Origin: Saxidomus purpurata
Taxonomy: Eukaryota > Mollusca > Bivalvia > Venerida > Veneridae
Direction: 5' to 3'
Length of the DNA stretch: 64,000 nt
Assembly: GCA_022818135.1 (NCBI GenBank)
Contig: JAFMSR010000017.1
Coordinates: forward strand, 3,219,333 to 3,283,332
Shown: one piece after another, positions 39,142 through 51,094 of the stretch
Numbering within the stretch: position 1 is the first letter of the stretch
Layout: each line of letters opens with the position of its first letter
Made by a program: the position numbers and the translations under genes
The notes under the pieces: model-generated
Seen by the model: only the letters and a program-made list of their open reading frames with translations
Told to the model about the DNA's origin: nothing
The model's database searches: none

Positions 39142-39382
39142 AAGATGTGCCTCATTAGTCTTGAGGCAATGCATGTGACGAATGCTCCGTCTCGAACACT
39201 CATTCCAGATGTCACACTCGCCAGAGAGAGGAAGCGAGGTTTTCATCGCTGCTACCCATTTGCAGCTGGGTGGGCTCAGGCACGTGTGGCATCAGTGTCT
39301 TTGGCCAAGAGCACACCTTGTTCTTGGGCTGGGATTCGAACCCTGGAACTCCCGTTCGTTGTGAATGTAATACATGGTATTT
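39142..39382 (-). mobile_element. tRNA-headed SINE with conserved central domain
   Basis: On the minus strand GGTTCGAATCC (39332-39342) is a Pol III B box. Downstream, GTGCTCTTGGCCAAAGACAC and CAGCTGCAAATGGGTAGC resemble a central domain found in SINEs of many animals. The head is preceded by a 29-bp sequence duplicated at 35987-36015. Confidence 0.55.
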
Positions 39383-39989
39383 GTTATTGACACATTTAGA
39401 TTCACGAGCAAAGTTGTAAAACAATAGTTTAACTAAATGTAGCCACAGACAGAAAATACCTGCCCATGCTATAAAATCATTTTAATCGAAAAGCTATATC
39501 TAGACTGGCATTTGAAAACACGCTCAGCCTGACGAAAATTATCATCATTACCCAGAATGCATCTGATGAAGCGATGCCATCTATGAAGACATGAAATGGC
39601 GTGTCGAAGGAAACGACAGTGGCACCATTGTTTGGCTGGTAATAACTGACGTTTTATCCATGTATAATGTGAACGAAGAAAATGGAAAGTGTACGACACT
39701 AGTAACATGTTCATGCAACGAAACACATTTTGGTTACCATTTCACAATTAACAAATTAATATACGGAATGTAATACGGTTGAACTGGTATCTATATTCGA
39801 ATCATTGCTATACTTTATTTTTTATTGCAGAAGGGAAAAGAAGAACGCATGTCATTTTAAATGATTTGCTTTACAAACAACAGTAAAAAAGTGTTTAGAA
39901 CTCGATTGATCATCCTAATTTTGTGGACAGATTGTATACTCGTCATGATTGAAATAGTAAATATATGCCTAGAAGTATCATCAGAGAAC
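39383..39989. other. Intergenic, no gene recognised
   Basis: No repeat ends, RNA gene or credible exon seen. Confidence 0.45.
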
Positions 39990-41150
39990 TATTTTCAGGA
40001 AATACCACTTGCAAGGCAGTGTATGTGAAAAAACAAATGGACTTAGGATAGATTCATCTGTTTCAAAATACCGCTCAAAATATGGATTATTTGAAGATCA
40101 GACATTTTGCTCCTGAACGGAAATTTAAGTTTATTATTTTAGTAGACAAAGCTGTTAAATGGACGTATTAGGGGTTCATGGAATGAAAGTTTAAGTTCCT
40201 CTTAGGAAAAGTAAGGACACAATTCTGACATACAATGATAACAAGCCAAAAATGTACATAAGAATTCCAACGTTTGGGGATCATCCCAAGTGTATGACGA
40301 CACATTGTACAACCTTTCTTATCTATATTGGCTACAAATTGATGAACAAGCGATGAATCCAAATGGCAACTAATTATTAAAACGACTATGCATATTTGTA
40401 ATAGTATGGTCCCGTAAACATTTGCGTAAATAGTATTGAAAGGCACAGTTTAATCGTCATATCAATGCTCCAGAAGCAGGGCGAATAGATTCATTCGACC
40501 TGCACAGTTATCAACGAAAGGTTGGGGGGGCATCCAGGTTATTCCGGTCCGATATGTTGAACGCAGGCACCATGTTTGGATATACCTTTTCATTTAAGGA
40601 ATGGTGATGCAAAACATGCATGTACTGAAATACAAGAACCAAGGGAAATCTGGAAATATGAATGGTAAATCTTTATGTTTATGTCTAAAGGGAAAACTTC
40701 CGATTTTATATTTCGTGACAACCTTCAGTAAACAAGCTTTGAAGTATGGTCAATCAAATAAGAGCGTTGATTTTTTTCTGAAATACCTTGAGTTGTTGAG
40801 GAACAACGTCATTTTCAGAGGCAGTGTATGTGACAAATTGTACTATAGCGCATTCGTTCTAAAGAAATAATAGAAATCAGGGTACGTTTATTATTTAGTA
40901 GACGCTGTTAATTGTGTATGCGGGATTTGCTCGAAACAGTTCCTTTGTCAAATAATACGATTCGATAGCATGAGTTTGAAACAGACCTCGAAAACGGATC
41001 ACGGTATGACTTTACCCTTCTTCTCTTTTTAAATTCATGAACAAGCGAGAATCCATCTGGCACTATTATTATAATAATAACGCCCTAAACATTTGAAATA
41101 TATAACCTTTAATCGCATCTGGCTGGTCTGCGCGAATAAACTGCCAATAT
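39990..41150. repeat. Diverged direct duplication (39.99-40.49 and 40.81-41.15 kb)
   Basis: Four blocks recur in the same order and orientation: GGCAGTGTATGTGA (near 40015 and 40820), TTTATTAT..TTAGTAGAC (near 40131 and 40887), ATGAACAAGCGA (near 40342 and 41037) and TAAACATTTG (near 40414 and 41086). The offset shrinks from about 810 to 670 bp, so the second copy has lost sequence. No conserved reading frame is evident. Confidence 0.6.
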
Positions 41151-42190
41151 TAACAACATCGATATTCTCAGCATAAAACTTGAAGAAAAACCCTATTTAA
41201 CGCAAGGAACATCTCGTAGATATTCGACGCTTCCATTTTATTGACGTCATTGTATAAACAATAGTAACACCCAGGTCGAAAGCACTTTAAGTCAAGTATA
41301 TTACAGCCAATTGATGCATTTTTACAAATTTTCCGCGCTATTTGTATAGTACATACGATACGATTTTTTCGTAGGCCGTATTTGATGGTTGAATTTAGGC
41401 TGTATTTTTGGCAAAATAATTATAGATATATAATTAAAACGAGTATGATCATGGTATTTTGTAAAATGACGTTACCCACAGTGTCCAAGCGTACAGTAAG
41501 CCGAAACGGAAGTAGCTGATCTGTATGCTGACGATCTGTTTGTTGCTGGCACGAATTGATGCCACCAGGGACTAGATTTTGTATCGAAAGTTAATTTAAA
41601 TCGTCTTCTTTGAATAAGATATTTCTGGGGTGAGTGCACCAGTAATTTATACCATTATTGTGATCATCTTTAAATTGCTTCATTTAAGGTGTAGTATAGT
41701 TGCAATTATCCCTCGTTCTCAGTTTGATCACTGTCAAATTGACGATACGACCAGAGAAAATTTGACTTTTTGTTCGCATATTTCATTGTCTATATAGTTT
41801 CTGGTCTATGATTTTGCCGGCGTGGAAGAAAAAAGTATTCATCTAACTCGTAGACTTCCTTGACTCGATATTGAATGGCTTGATACCGAAATATTTACTG
41901 TTTTGATGCGTCACTGACAGTGACGCGACTGTACCGTTCATTTCAATTTAAGGCTGTACAATTAATATAAGAATTCTAATGAATAGTTGAAACCAAATCA
42001 TATGTTCGATTTACTAGCATTGAGTTTACAAGCCCAAATCACGCATTCACTGGTCACATGATTTTTGTGGATATTTTTTATTTTACTCGTAGAAGCTTAA
42101 AGTTTTTATTTTCTTGAATACTAGTACATACATTTCGCCGGGTCAAATGCTCATACCATATAATTGTCTAGTAAGATGCTTAAAATATAT
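41151..42190. other. Intergenic, regulatory-like motifs
   Basis: Contains TGACGTCA at 41242-41249 inside a 17-bp string shared with the TRAPPC9 promoter, an ETS-like CGGAAGT near 41507, a donor-like GGG|gtgagt near 41630 and a perfect 9-bp-arm palindrome GCGTCACTGACAGTGACGC at 41908-41926. Could include a distant SLC12A8 5' exon; not established. Confidence 0.3.
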
Positions 42191-42645
42191 TAAACGAAAC
42201 TTCTGACGCACCACCTGCCATTTTCCTTCTTTATTCAATTAACAACTCTTCCAATCTGCCAGCTTATTTTTAGCTTTCTGTGCAGGAAAATATTGTATTA
42301 TATATTGTCTTGCATCTATGAAGACACAGGGTAGATACTTCCGTTACATGAAATTCAAAATGATCGAGTGATACATATTTCGCACGGAAGAGAATTTGAG
42401 GAGTCGGTTTCATAAGGAAGAGCATCAAGGCATTGAAGGTTAAACGTTAAATGAAAATTCTCTGTCATATGATTTGTACCACTCGATCATTTTGAAATTC
42501 ATGTAACGGAAGTATCTACCCAGTGCCGACATGATAGCTTTCGTGCATCGATATCTGTAAATAAGCTTGCTTACAGTATAATTGAAATGATCCGTAATCA
42601 AATAAAGAAGGAAAAAGGCAGGTGGTACATTAGAAGTTTCGTTAA
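42191..42645. repeat. Foldback element with ~200-bp imperfect arms
   Basis: The left arm (TTAAACGAAACTTCT, CCACCTGCC, then GGGTAGATACTTCCGTTACA and TCAAAATGATCGAGTG) is repeated inverted in the right arm (CACTCGATCATTTTGA, TGTAACGGAAGTATCTACCC, then GGCAGGTGG and AGAAGTTTCGTTAA). The spacer is about 50 bp. No ORF. MITE or foldback transposon. Confidence 0.8.
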
Positions 42646-44070
42646 GTATACAATGGACGGATTTAAAACATATTAGAAATGATGTATAGTGAGTATACTG
42701 TTTGTTATTAGCAGAGGGATATAAAAATAAACCCCATAAAACTGGTGGATTATCATTCTTGACTATAATAGTGACAACTGATGTAAATTATATCCAATAA
42801 AAGTAAAACTGTTCGGTAAATTATTATATTTTAGTTATAACTTTTATAATATTATTTTTCTAAGAATATAAATTAGTGCTAAATGTCTTACTTAAAGGCA
42901 TAACAGAGTCACTTTGATGGTATTATCAAGCAGCGCTACAGAGTCATTCCCAAAGAGCTTCTGACTTTTATTTTATACGAATATTTATTGTATAAAAAGA
43001 ATCTAGAAAGTATGGAATCCTATACGTTTTTGGAAATGTATTTCTCAATCTCTACACAAATAAAACAAAACAATGGATGGAACTTACGATTACAGAGGGA
43101 AAGTGTCCAATAAATATAATAAAATGTCATGCTTAGAATTATATGTTTTACAATACTTGCAACTTGTTAGCCCCAGTTGTACTTTATACACCATTCCCTG
43201 TTTCCGGAGGGAACCGTATCACAGATTTCTGTTATGTGTCTTCAAATTAATTGTATGCTCTAACGTCTGTTGTGATAGATTGTTGTACCCCATAACCATA
43301 CAATAATGGTCACAAGTTGTAACAAATGATGTTTAAACAAAATTTCACTGTTCTCTCAAACAGGTAACAATGTTTAAAATACGACGAAATTATTGGGTAA
43401 CCGGTGTCGATGTATATTTTTGACCGGATGGAGCTAAATAAAACGTTAGAGTCATTACTGTTGCCTAATTGATGAACTATTCACATTTGTTACTTTTTGT
43501 TTGGACTCGCATCTTTAAAGGATTATTTGAAATTGCCTACAGTCATGCACGGGGGCTTTGATCAATATAAACCGAACTCAGGCTTGCTTCATCTATATAA
43601 CAGTACCCATTGTAACATCCCAAAACCAAGCTAGCCACTTTATAGCTTTTTTAAAAAGCTATTCTTGTCATAGGTGTAAATAGCCCAGTTTAGAAGAAAC
43701 AAAACAACGAACAAGGCAGTTTTTCTAAATAAATGGAACCACCAGCGATAATACGAAACGACACACTAAAGTCTCAAATTGTGTATCTTAAAAAGATACA
43801 AAATGTATTTCAAATAAAATGGCCACAAAATCGCACTGTTTTCAGACAAAAATTAATTATTTTATAACGATTAGCTACTTACTATGCATAGTCTTATGGA
43901 AATGATGTTTATGCTTACTCACATGTTGTAACAGAGGGATGTGAACTTTTTAGTGACTGTCAAACAAATTACATAATATTCAGACATTGCTGGATTGAAA
44001 TGGTTGATTAGGAGTATATATGTTGACGAACACAACGTATGATGGAACAATTTCTTCTTGTATTAACCTA
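42646..44070. other. Intergenic, no gene recognised
   Basis: AT-rich, with short random ORFs only. Confidence 0.45.
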
Positions 44071-45334
44071 CTACGAGAAGGCCATGGTGACCCTATATTG
44101 CTCACCTGAGTACAATTGCACTTCACGCTAAGAAGTTCTTTTTAAAGTGCTTTCTTTTAGCTCTATGCACAGACAATTGACCACTAGGGCGTTGATATGG
44201 TCTACTAGATAGTGATACATGCCAAATATCTTTAGCTCTAGGCCTTTTGGTTTTGGACAAGAAGATTTTTAAAGGTTTTTGTAATATACTGGATATGGGT
44301 GTCGTGAAAAAGATTCTGTTAGTTATTCCAAAGAAGAAATGAACACCAAATACTATAAAGTATAACTACAACTATTGACTATACGATCTCGAATCTGTAT
44401 AATCTTACATACAAATTATTTAAGCAACAACGTCATATGGTGCAACATGTAGTGTATACTTCCGTGTATGGTGTAAACAGGGATATACTTAAACAATACA
44501 GATCTATTAACAAACAACTATATACAACAGTTTTCCTACATAAGCCTATGTGAAAATCACTGACCCCTTGAACCCAAGGGGTATTATTTCTACAAGCTTG
44601 GTAGGGTCCACTCAATGTGACACATCAAATATCTAAGCCTTAAACAATGTGGTTTGAAGAATAAGATTTAATTAAAACGATTTTCTCGTCTAAACATAGG
44701 TAAAATCAACTGACCCCCAGGGTGTGGTCAATTTTGACCGGGATGATAACTTGAACAATCTGGTACTAGTGGTCTACTATGTTATGCTACATACCAAATA
44801 TCTAAGCTCAGGACCTTCCGTTTTTTGAGAAGTTTTTTCCTTGACCGCCTCGATAGCCTAGTGGTAGAGCGTCCGCTTCGAGTGCGGGAGGTCGTGGGTT
44901 CGCTCCCTGACCGCGTCATACCAAAGACTTTACAAAACGGTACCAGTAGTTCCTTGCTTGGCGCTCAGCATTAAAAGGGAAACTGGCTTCTCTTCTCTCA
45001 TACCCTCACGGCGATGGATACCATCAGGAATGAGGTGTCGGGAGTGATTAATATAAGTTGTATACCTTATTTCACAATCGACCTCGCATAATAAGTACAT
45101 TGTATATAAGCTATAGTAACCAGAGTTCTTCATTGAATACGTTTCTTTGAACAATCTTGGTATAGGACCATCTAAGGACTATTCCTGTGAAGTTTGCTCA
45201 AAATTGGCTAAGTGGTTTATAGGGGGTTAAGTAATTTGAAGCAAAATGTTGACGGACGCATCCACGGACGCACAGACGCGGGAGGAAAGACAACCGCTGA
45301 CCTCACTTTGAGCTCTGCTGAGCTTAACTATCTA
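44070..45334 (+). mobile_element. Non-autonomous interspersed repeat with SINE insertion
   Basis: Left part GGCCATGGTGACCCTATATT then GCTCACCTGAG; the right part has GACGGACGCATCCACGGACG and ends GAGCTCTGCTGAGCTTAAC. The GACGGACG tract near one end is the same design as in the tandem-core elements. Interrupted by the tRNA-like SINE at 44842-45062. Boundaries approximate. Confidence 0.5.
44842..45062 (+). mobile_element. tRNA-derived SINE
   Basis: The A box TAGCCTAGTGG (44854-44864) and B box GGTTCGCTCCC (44897-44907) have tRNA spacing, and the anticodon-arm-like CCGCTTCGAGTGCGG sits between them. The acceptor stem does not pair, so this is not a functional tRNA. The body contains CTTGGCGCTCAGCATTAAAA. 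Confidence 0.75.
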
Positions 45335-45407
45335 TCTCGGTGCTAAACAGTGCAGTGTATATATACGTACAACAAGCTAAGGGTCAGGTGTAAACGGCGG
45401 ATCCGGC

Positions 45408-46341
45408 GGATCCGGATCCAAATTAGATTATATAGGGAAAAAAGGAGGGTGTTACGGATCCACTCATAACTTTTTCATTTGTTAATATTTTGAAAAGATT
45501 TCAGCACTAAATAAAAGCTAAATGTTACAGCTTTGTGTACATATATAATTTTGATGTTTTTGGCGGATGATAATATGTATGTTTTAATATAAAAAAATGA
45601 ACGATCGGTCCAGATTTCAGATCATCCAGGTTAAAAATGCGTATTTATTTGTAATACAACCGAATGTATAGATACTAGAAACATATCTTTTGTATTCAAA
45701 TGAATGATATAGTACGTAGCTGTTAATAAAAAAAAATCGAGATATTGTTTTATACTTTTCCGTTGATCCTGAATTCGTGGTTTTTCCTTTACTAGGTTCA
45801 GAATCTTTGATTATCAGATTCATATGAAAACGTCATAATCTGACAGCGATTGAATAATGTGTATAGATATTTATTGAAAAAATTAGTATGTTACATGTGA
45901 ATCCGTGACTATCTTTCTAATGTACATGTAATATGATACCACTTGAAATGTTAATCTTATAAATACTGGACTGATTTTATTGAGATTGGGCGGATCCGAA
46001 ATCAGGACTGAATGTTCATTTTTTTAAGTTAACTTATCAAAGCATAAGCATGTTCTCCAGCACACCGTCAAATATGGCAAAATCAAACATTAACAAAAAG
46101 TTACAACTATCAGCTTTTATTTGTGACCCAAATTATTTCAATATGTCACGGACCTATATCTGTACACAGGAACGTAGAATATACTACGTTCCTGATGTAC
46201 ATAAAGCTGTAACATTCAGCTTTTATTTAGTGCTGTTATTTAGTTATGAGTAGATCCGTAACACCTTCATTTTTTTCCCTATTATAAACTATATTGGATC
46301 CTAATTCCATACTATTTTTTTCAATAAATATCTATACACAG
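45408..46341. repeat. Nested foldback repeat with GGATCC-rich ends
   Basis: The left arm (GGATCC repeats, TATAGGGAAAAAAGGAGG, GTGTTACGGATCCACTCATA, CACTAAATAAAAGCTAAATG) is inverted at the right end (CATTCAGCTTTTATTTAGTG, TATGAGTAGATCCGTAACAC, TTTTTTCCCTATTATA, GGATCC). A second inverted pair (GTGTATAGATATTTATTGAA at 45859 and its inverse at about 46319) overlaps it, and a small hairpin CAGGAACGTAG/CTACGTTCCTG sits at 46167-46194. No coding capacity. Confidence 0.75.
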
Positions 46342-48406
46342 TAGCCTCTCCGGAATTAGCACACCGTATATCGGTGTTTAGACCAGCAAAGTCAAAGCAA
46401 CAACAACAACTATACTTATATCTGCTTATGTTTTTGTCGCGTATATTATGCTTGTAAGTGAATCTTGCTAGTAGTTTCACTTCTGTACGAAATTCTTCAT
46501 TGGAGACATGCAATAAATTTCATATTTGGTGAGTTTTTATCTTTTTATCTTTTAATCATTAACATAATTGTTCCCCCTTTTCTCCTATTTTGACCTGTTT
46601 CTTTTTCTTTAATTCTTTTATTTTTATTTCTGCTAACAGTCTTTGTGGCTTGACGCGCACGAAATTGTCTAAGTCCCTGTAAAGGGTTCGACAGTACAGG
46701 AAGATAGATAGATTGGTGAAATTAAAATATACGGATTCAGGTGTTTTGGGCCATTTTTGGATCGATTGAATTTATTCAATCGTATCCAAAGTTAACAGAG
46801 TATTTCAGACCCTTACGGCCAAACTCTTAACACAAATATTTGTCGAATACGACCGACAAGTAGTTCTATATTACTGTCCTCTGTTTTAAAAATTATATAG
46901 TAACAGATCTAAATAATATCAAAACATTACAGAATAGCATAATATTATATTGTTGTTTTTCTTATAATTTGTAACGTAAATCAACGAGTATAGAACTATT
47001 TTCCTACGCGGTTTTTATCGTCAGACCGGTGTGACATGAGAAATGTAAGACCCGTGAAATACGTATCGCTACACCGGATACACTAAATTCAGTGTTTCCG
47101 CAACAGCGCGTTTTCTTCGGTTTTGACGCACTCATTTTGTCAATGACGCAACAGAAATAGCAAAGAGCGTCTTCTATCATGCAATTAAAATGTGTATGAT
47201 CAGATTACTACAAAAACAACATTTTAAAACCTCTCAAAACGCTTCGAAATACAAGAAGATAAATTGTTGATAAAATACGCTTCCGGTATGGGATATGTCT
47301 AATTTTGACCCTATTGCGTCGTCGTTGTCGTCTGATTTAGGATCGACCTGCATTTTGTACCATTGCGTTTTTGTGTGTTGATTCCTATGATACCGTCATC
47401 ATAGATCGTAGACGAACAACAAGAGATGGTCGACGATACTTAATACTTAATACAAAAACGTCTTTCTGAGTGATTTTAATGATCATTTTGTAGTCATTTC
47501 GATCAGACTGTCACTATTGAAAGGGGTTTAAGTGTGCCAAATAATATGCAAGTTTAATGTCTATGGTTGAATGCACTTATGAAAAATTCGCTTTGTGGAC
47601 AAATTTGACTTTTGAGATGCAGTGACAAAATGGAAAGCATCCAAAGAGAAACACCTGTTGTCTTGCCAACCCTTTGATTACCCACCATTTTGTGATGTAT
47701 CACATGCAGTTTTACAGAAGTAAACTGAATAAAACTTCTTTAACACATACTCATGCCTTTTATTTTTTTACAATAAAGGGTATGACCCTTGGAGTTTCTA
47801 AATGACCCCCAAATTCTGATACAGGGTCTTCCTCCTCCATGAAAGCCGGAAGTTGCAATATGACCTTAGCTGTTGGGTGCGACGTTAAATCTGAATTAAT
47901 TTCGCACAATACAATCAACCTTATGGGCATATCCCATAACTTTTGAATGACATTTTAAGTTGTTCAAACCATAAATTTTAAGTTCAGTTTTGTCAAAATC
48001 AATTTCTCAGTTATGATTCACAGCTTAATACTTCATAGGGTAGTTGAACATAGTCACTGAATGACATAATGTAAGCACATGGGTTCCTATCTCAAAAGTA
48101 AAGTTTACACAAATGGTGAAAGGTCAAAATTTGTGGACAGTTGTGTCTCCAGTTTATAACTTTACTCGTGCAAGGGTTGTCCTGATATTCACATATGTAT
48201 GTGTACAGTCTATGTTGTCCCAATATTTACACATGTATGTGTGCAGACTGTGTTGTTCAGAGACAATCGATCCTCCAGCACTTTCAGTCCTTTGATTTTA
48301 AAGAGTTAATTGAGGCATATTTTAGCGTTGTATAACGTTTCTTTTTCAAGTAACAATAAATAAAAAAATTGGGATATTTATCCGTATGAGCGTGGCAGTT
48401 CTTGTA
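46342..48406. other. Intergenic, CpG-richer stretch at 47.0-47.35 kb
   Basis: A hairpin GGATCGATTGAATTTATTCA with its inverse lies near 46758-46787. From about 46990 to 47350 CpG is clearly more frequent than around it, which might mark a promoter, possibly of SLC12A8, but no first exon can be proven. Confidence 0.3.
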
Positions 48407-49843
48407 CAGTGGGACCTAGCTAATCCGTACTCTTCTAATCCGAAATCCTGTCTAAACCGGACGAATTCCACGGTCCCAATTTTTCTTTTTCTTTATTTAA
48501 TATAAATTTACTCTTGCAATCCTGACCCTTTCTACTACGAAAACTGGACACGTTTTTGAGGCCAATTTCATATAAATTAGTTAAAATTTACTTCTGGGAT
48601 CCGAACCTTTACTGGACCTATAAATTTTGACAGTACACAATCATGTGTGATTAAAGCAAGTGTGAAAAATACGATTATGGAGAGGTATTGCCGACTTTGA
48701 CTTATTATCTGATAATTGAGAAATCGTCCTTGATTGCTCATCAAATCGTAACTGTACATTAAAGAGCTCATTAGATGTATTTAAAAGTAATTTGTATCAC
48801 AGTGTTATTGTTCGCTCTTGAATTCTTGAAGCACTCATTGCGAGTCTTGATATCAAAAGAAGGTTAGAAAACAGAACAATAAATGTTTGTTGCATTTGTT
48901 TCTGGTTTTTATTTGACCAAAAAAAGCTGTTTAAAAGTGAATCTCTGAAATCAGTCAGGGGTGTAACTTGTTTAAGTTATTTTAGTGTTACTTTAGATCA
49001 CTTCTACAAGTTATATTTTTCTTTTATTCATCACTCACTTAATGACTTCTTTCAGTTATTTTTCAGTCATGATCACTTATTCAAGTTATTTTCGTCCAAA
49101 CAGTACAAAGATTTAACATCATTTTTTCACAAGGATACAAATTTTCTCGGGAGTTACACAATTTTTTTCTATTTCTTTGATCATTGAACTTCAATATTAT
49201 GAAATAAAATATGTTACCACCAACAAAACCTTTTTACTCAAGGGCTTTGAAGTAGGATATTTTTCAGGTCATATGTTAGACAATTTTGGCAATAAATCCA
49301 TTATGTCTAATTGAAAAGTCATTACTGTCAGCTATAAAGATTGAACCTGCATTTCTTTCTCTTATCTAAAGGTATTTGCAGAGGTAATTTGCTAGTAATG
49401 AAGAAATTCAAGAAAAACTGAAATGTTGATTTGTAACCTGTATACGTTATTTTCAGATATTCTCATTATTTTGGTCACCTCAACTTTCAAGGGAGTTAAT
49501 TCTTTCAGCAAAGGGAAGTAAGTTTATTAACAAATATCACTTACAGAAGTTTTTTCAAAATAACTTGTACAAGTTACACCCCAGACTGGAAATTGAAAGA
49601 TAATTGTTTTCGTTATTTGAGTTATTTTTCAAACTATGTAAAATGTTGATTTCTCTTTCTTTAAATCATGAACAAAATCATGTCTCAGCCTACTTCTAAA
49701 CGTCATACTAACTTTGGCCTCAGACATACATGTACATGTACGGTACTAGATCGCCATGGTAGTAAACCTTTCTAATCTGAACACCTTTGTAATCTGAACA
49801 TTTCTTCTTGTCCGACCAGTTTCGGAAAAGACAGGTCCCACTG
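48407..49843. mobile_element. pogo-like non-autonomous element with TA duplication
   Basis: Terminal inverted repeats CAGTGGGACCT and AGGTCCCACTG, flanked by TA on both sides (48405-48406 and 49844-49845). Both ends contain internal TTCTAATC-type and ATTAG/AATCTGAAC blocks. 1437 bp, no transposase frame seen. Tc1/mariner, pogo/Tigger type. Confidence 0.75.
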
Positions 49844-49969
49844 TACATATTATATACATGTAACGTTAATAAATGGGTAGACAATGTTACAAACCCCTTT
49901 GCTTCAGTCAGGAATGGGCCATGATAACTACATGGGGATATCAGGGTTGGCAGAGTATTGCCTGCCTTG

Positions 49970-49990
49970 GTTTTCCCGCCCGGGAAAACC
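49970..49990. repeat. 21-bp palindrome
   Basis: GGTTTTCCCG, one C, then CGGGAAAACC: ten perfect pairs. Confidence 0.9.
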
Positions 49991-50366
49991 AGGGAAATCC
50001 CGGGCTGGGCAATATCCCTAAAACAGGCAGTCCTGGGTAGTACAGGGTAATATAATTTTTTTGAAACTAAAACATGATTTTTTTCAACTGTTCTGGTGTT
50101 TAATTGCCTCATTTAACATTATATTACATGAGAATGAGTACATAGATGATATGATAGTGTATTAAGAATATGTTTGGATGTAAGGATCTGATAACAGCTA
50201 GATAAAATATATTTTTTTTATTCTGAACTTTGAAACCTTATTTACATCATGTGTATATTTCCCATGTCAATTTAAAGCAGACTAAACCACAAACTGACAT
50301 GTATTATTAACTACAGTCACTGTCTCTGATTCATATCAAGTAATATTGTACATTATTAAACAGTGA

Positions 50367-50620
50367 TTACCAGTCTAATTCCTCTTTTCCTCTCAGCATT
50401 CTGTAACAAAACACTAACTTTGCACATTTCTGAATGCCCAATTTGTTTCTGAGATTGTTCTGGATCAAACCAAAGTTTGAAAAGATCCTTTCAATTGAGG
50501 CAGAACTTGCAGGCATTTTCAAGAGCTGCCTTGCAAAAAGACATAGCATTGGATCAATAGCACTAGATTTCTCTACGCTTTTAAAAGGCAGTTTTGTGGT
50601 TGAATGTGAATCTAGTGTAA
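50367..50620 (-). pseudogene. hAT transposase C-terminal remnant
   Basis: Minus-strand frame contains LLKMPASSASIERIFSNFGL, then LRNKLG and AKLVFCYRMLRG. This matches the hAT C-terminal dimerisation motif (P.SSA..ER.FS... with a downstream basic NR or NK). It ends with a natural stop, and an upstream stop cuts it off at about 50620. The rest of the transposase was not found. Confidence 0.8.
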
Positions 50621-50659
50621 GTCAACTTAAAGTCTATAATAATATATGAAATACATTTG

Positions 50660-50862
50660 TAAGAAGCATTTATAATAGGTATTTGCACGAAATAAGAACC
50701 ATTTACACAAAATAAGAAGCATTTACACGAAATAAGAACCATTTAAACAAAATAAAAAGCTTTTACACGAAATAAGAAGCATTTACACAAAATAAGAAGC
50801 ATTTACACAAAATGAGAAGCATTTACACAAAATAAGCATTTACACAAAATAAGAAGCATTTA
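50660..50862. repeat. ~20-bp minisatellite
   Basis: About ten units of ATTTACACAAAATAAGAAGC with A/G and length variants. Confidence 0.9.
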
Positions 50863-50966
50863 AAATAGTTCCACATTCAACCCTCTCTTTGCTCAACTTG
50901 TGACCAACAATATAATTATGAGTCAGTTGTTTGGTTTTATTCTGTTCTCTTCTTTTTTCTGTTACA

Positions 50967-50968
<2 letters not shown>

Positions 50969-51019
<51 letters not shown>
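50969..51019. repeat. (TA)n microsatellite
   Basis: Uninterrupted TA repeat of about 25 units. Confidence 0.95.
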
Positions 51020-51021
<2 letters not shown>

Positions 51022-51094
51022 CAATACGTATTGCAAAATGGGTTCGCAATATGGCAATATATTGCCATATGGATTTGGCCTTATTGTTGCACCC
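51019..51094. mobile_element. Partial hAT-type MITE end
   Basis: Ends GTTGCACCCCTA, the inverse of the TAGGGGTGCA end of the complete MITE at 55820-56231, with GCAATATGGCAATATATTGC-type sequence as in that element. The left end appears lost in the TA repeat. Confidence 0.5.

Noticed and set aside
40601..40870. 89-codon plus-strand frame
   Set aside because: No homology, no splice or promoter context, and the duplicated neighbouring copy does not keep the frame.
44842..44920. A tRNA-Ser(CGA)-like sequence
   Set aside because: A and B boxes and an anticodon-like arm are present, but the acceptor stem does not pair and the T stem is defective; better explained as a SINE head.
49720..50112. 130-codon minus-strand frame
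   Set aside because: Its C-terminal half is the end of the pogo-like element at 48407-49843; no homology to a known protein was recognised.
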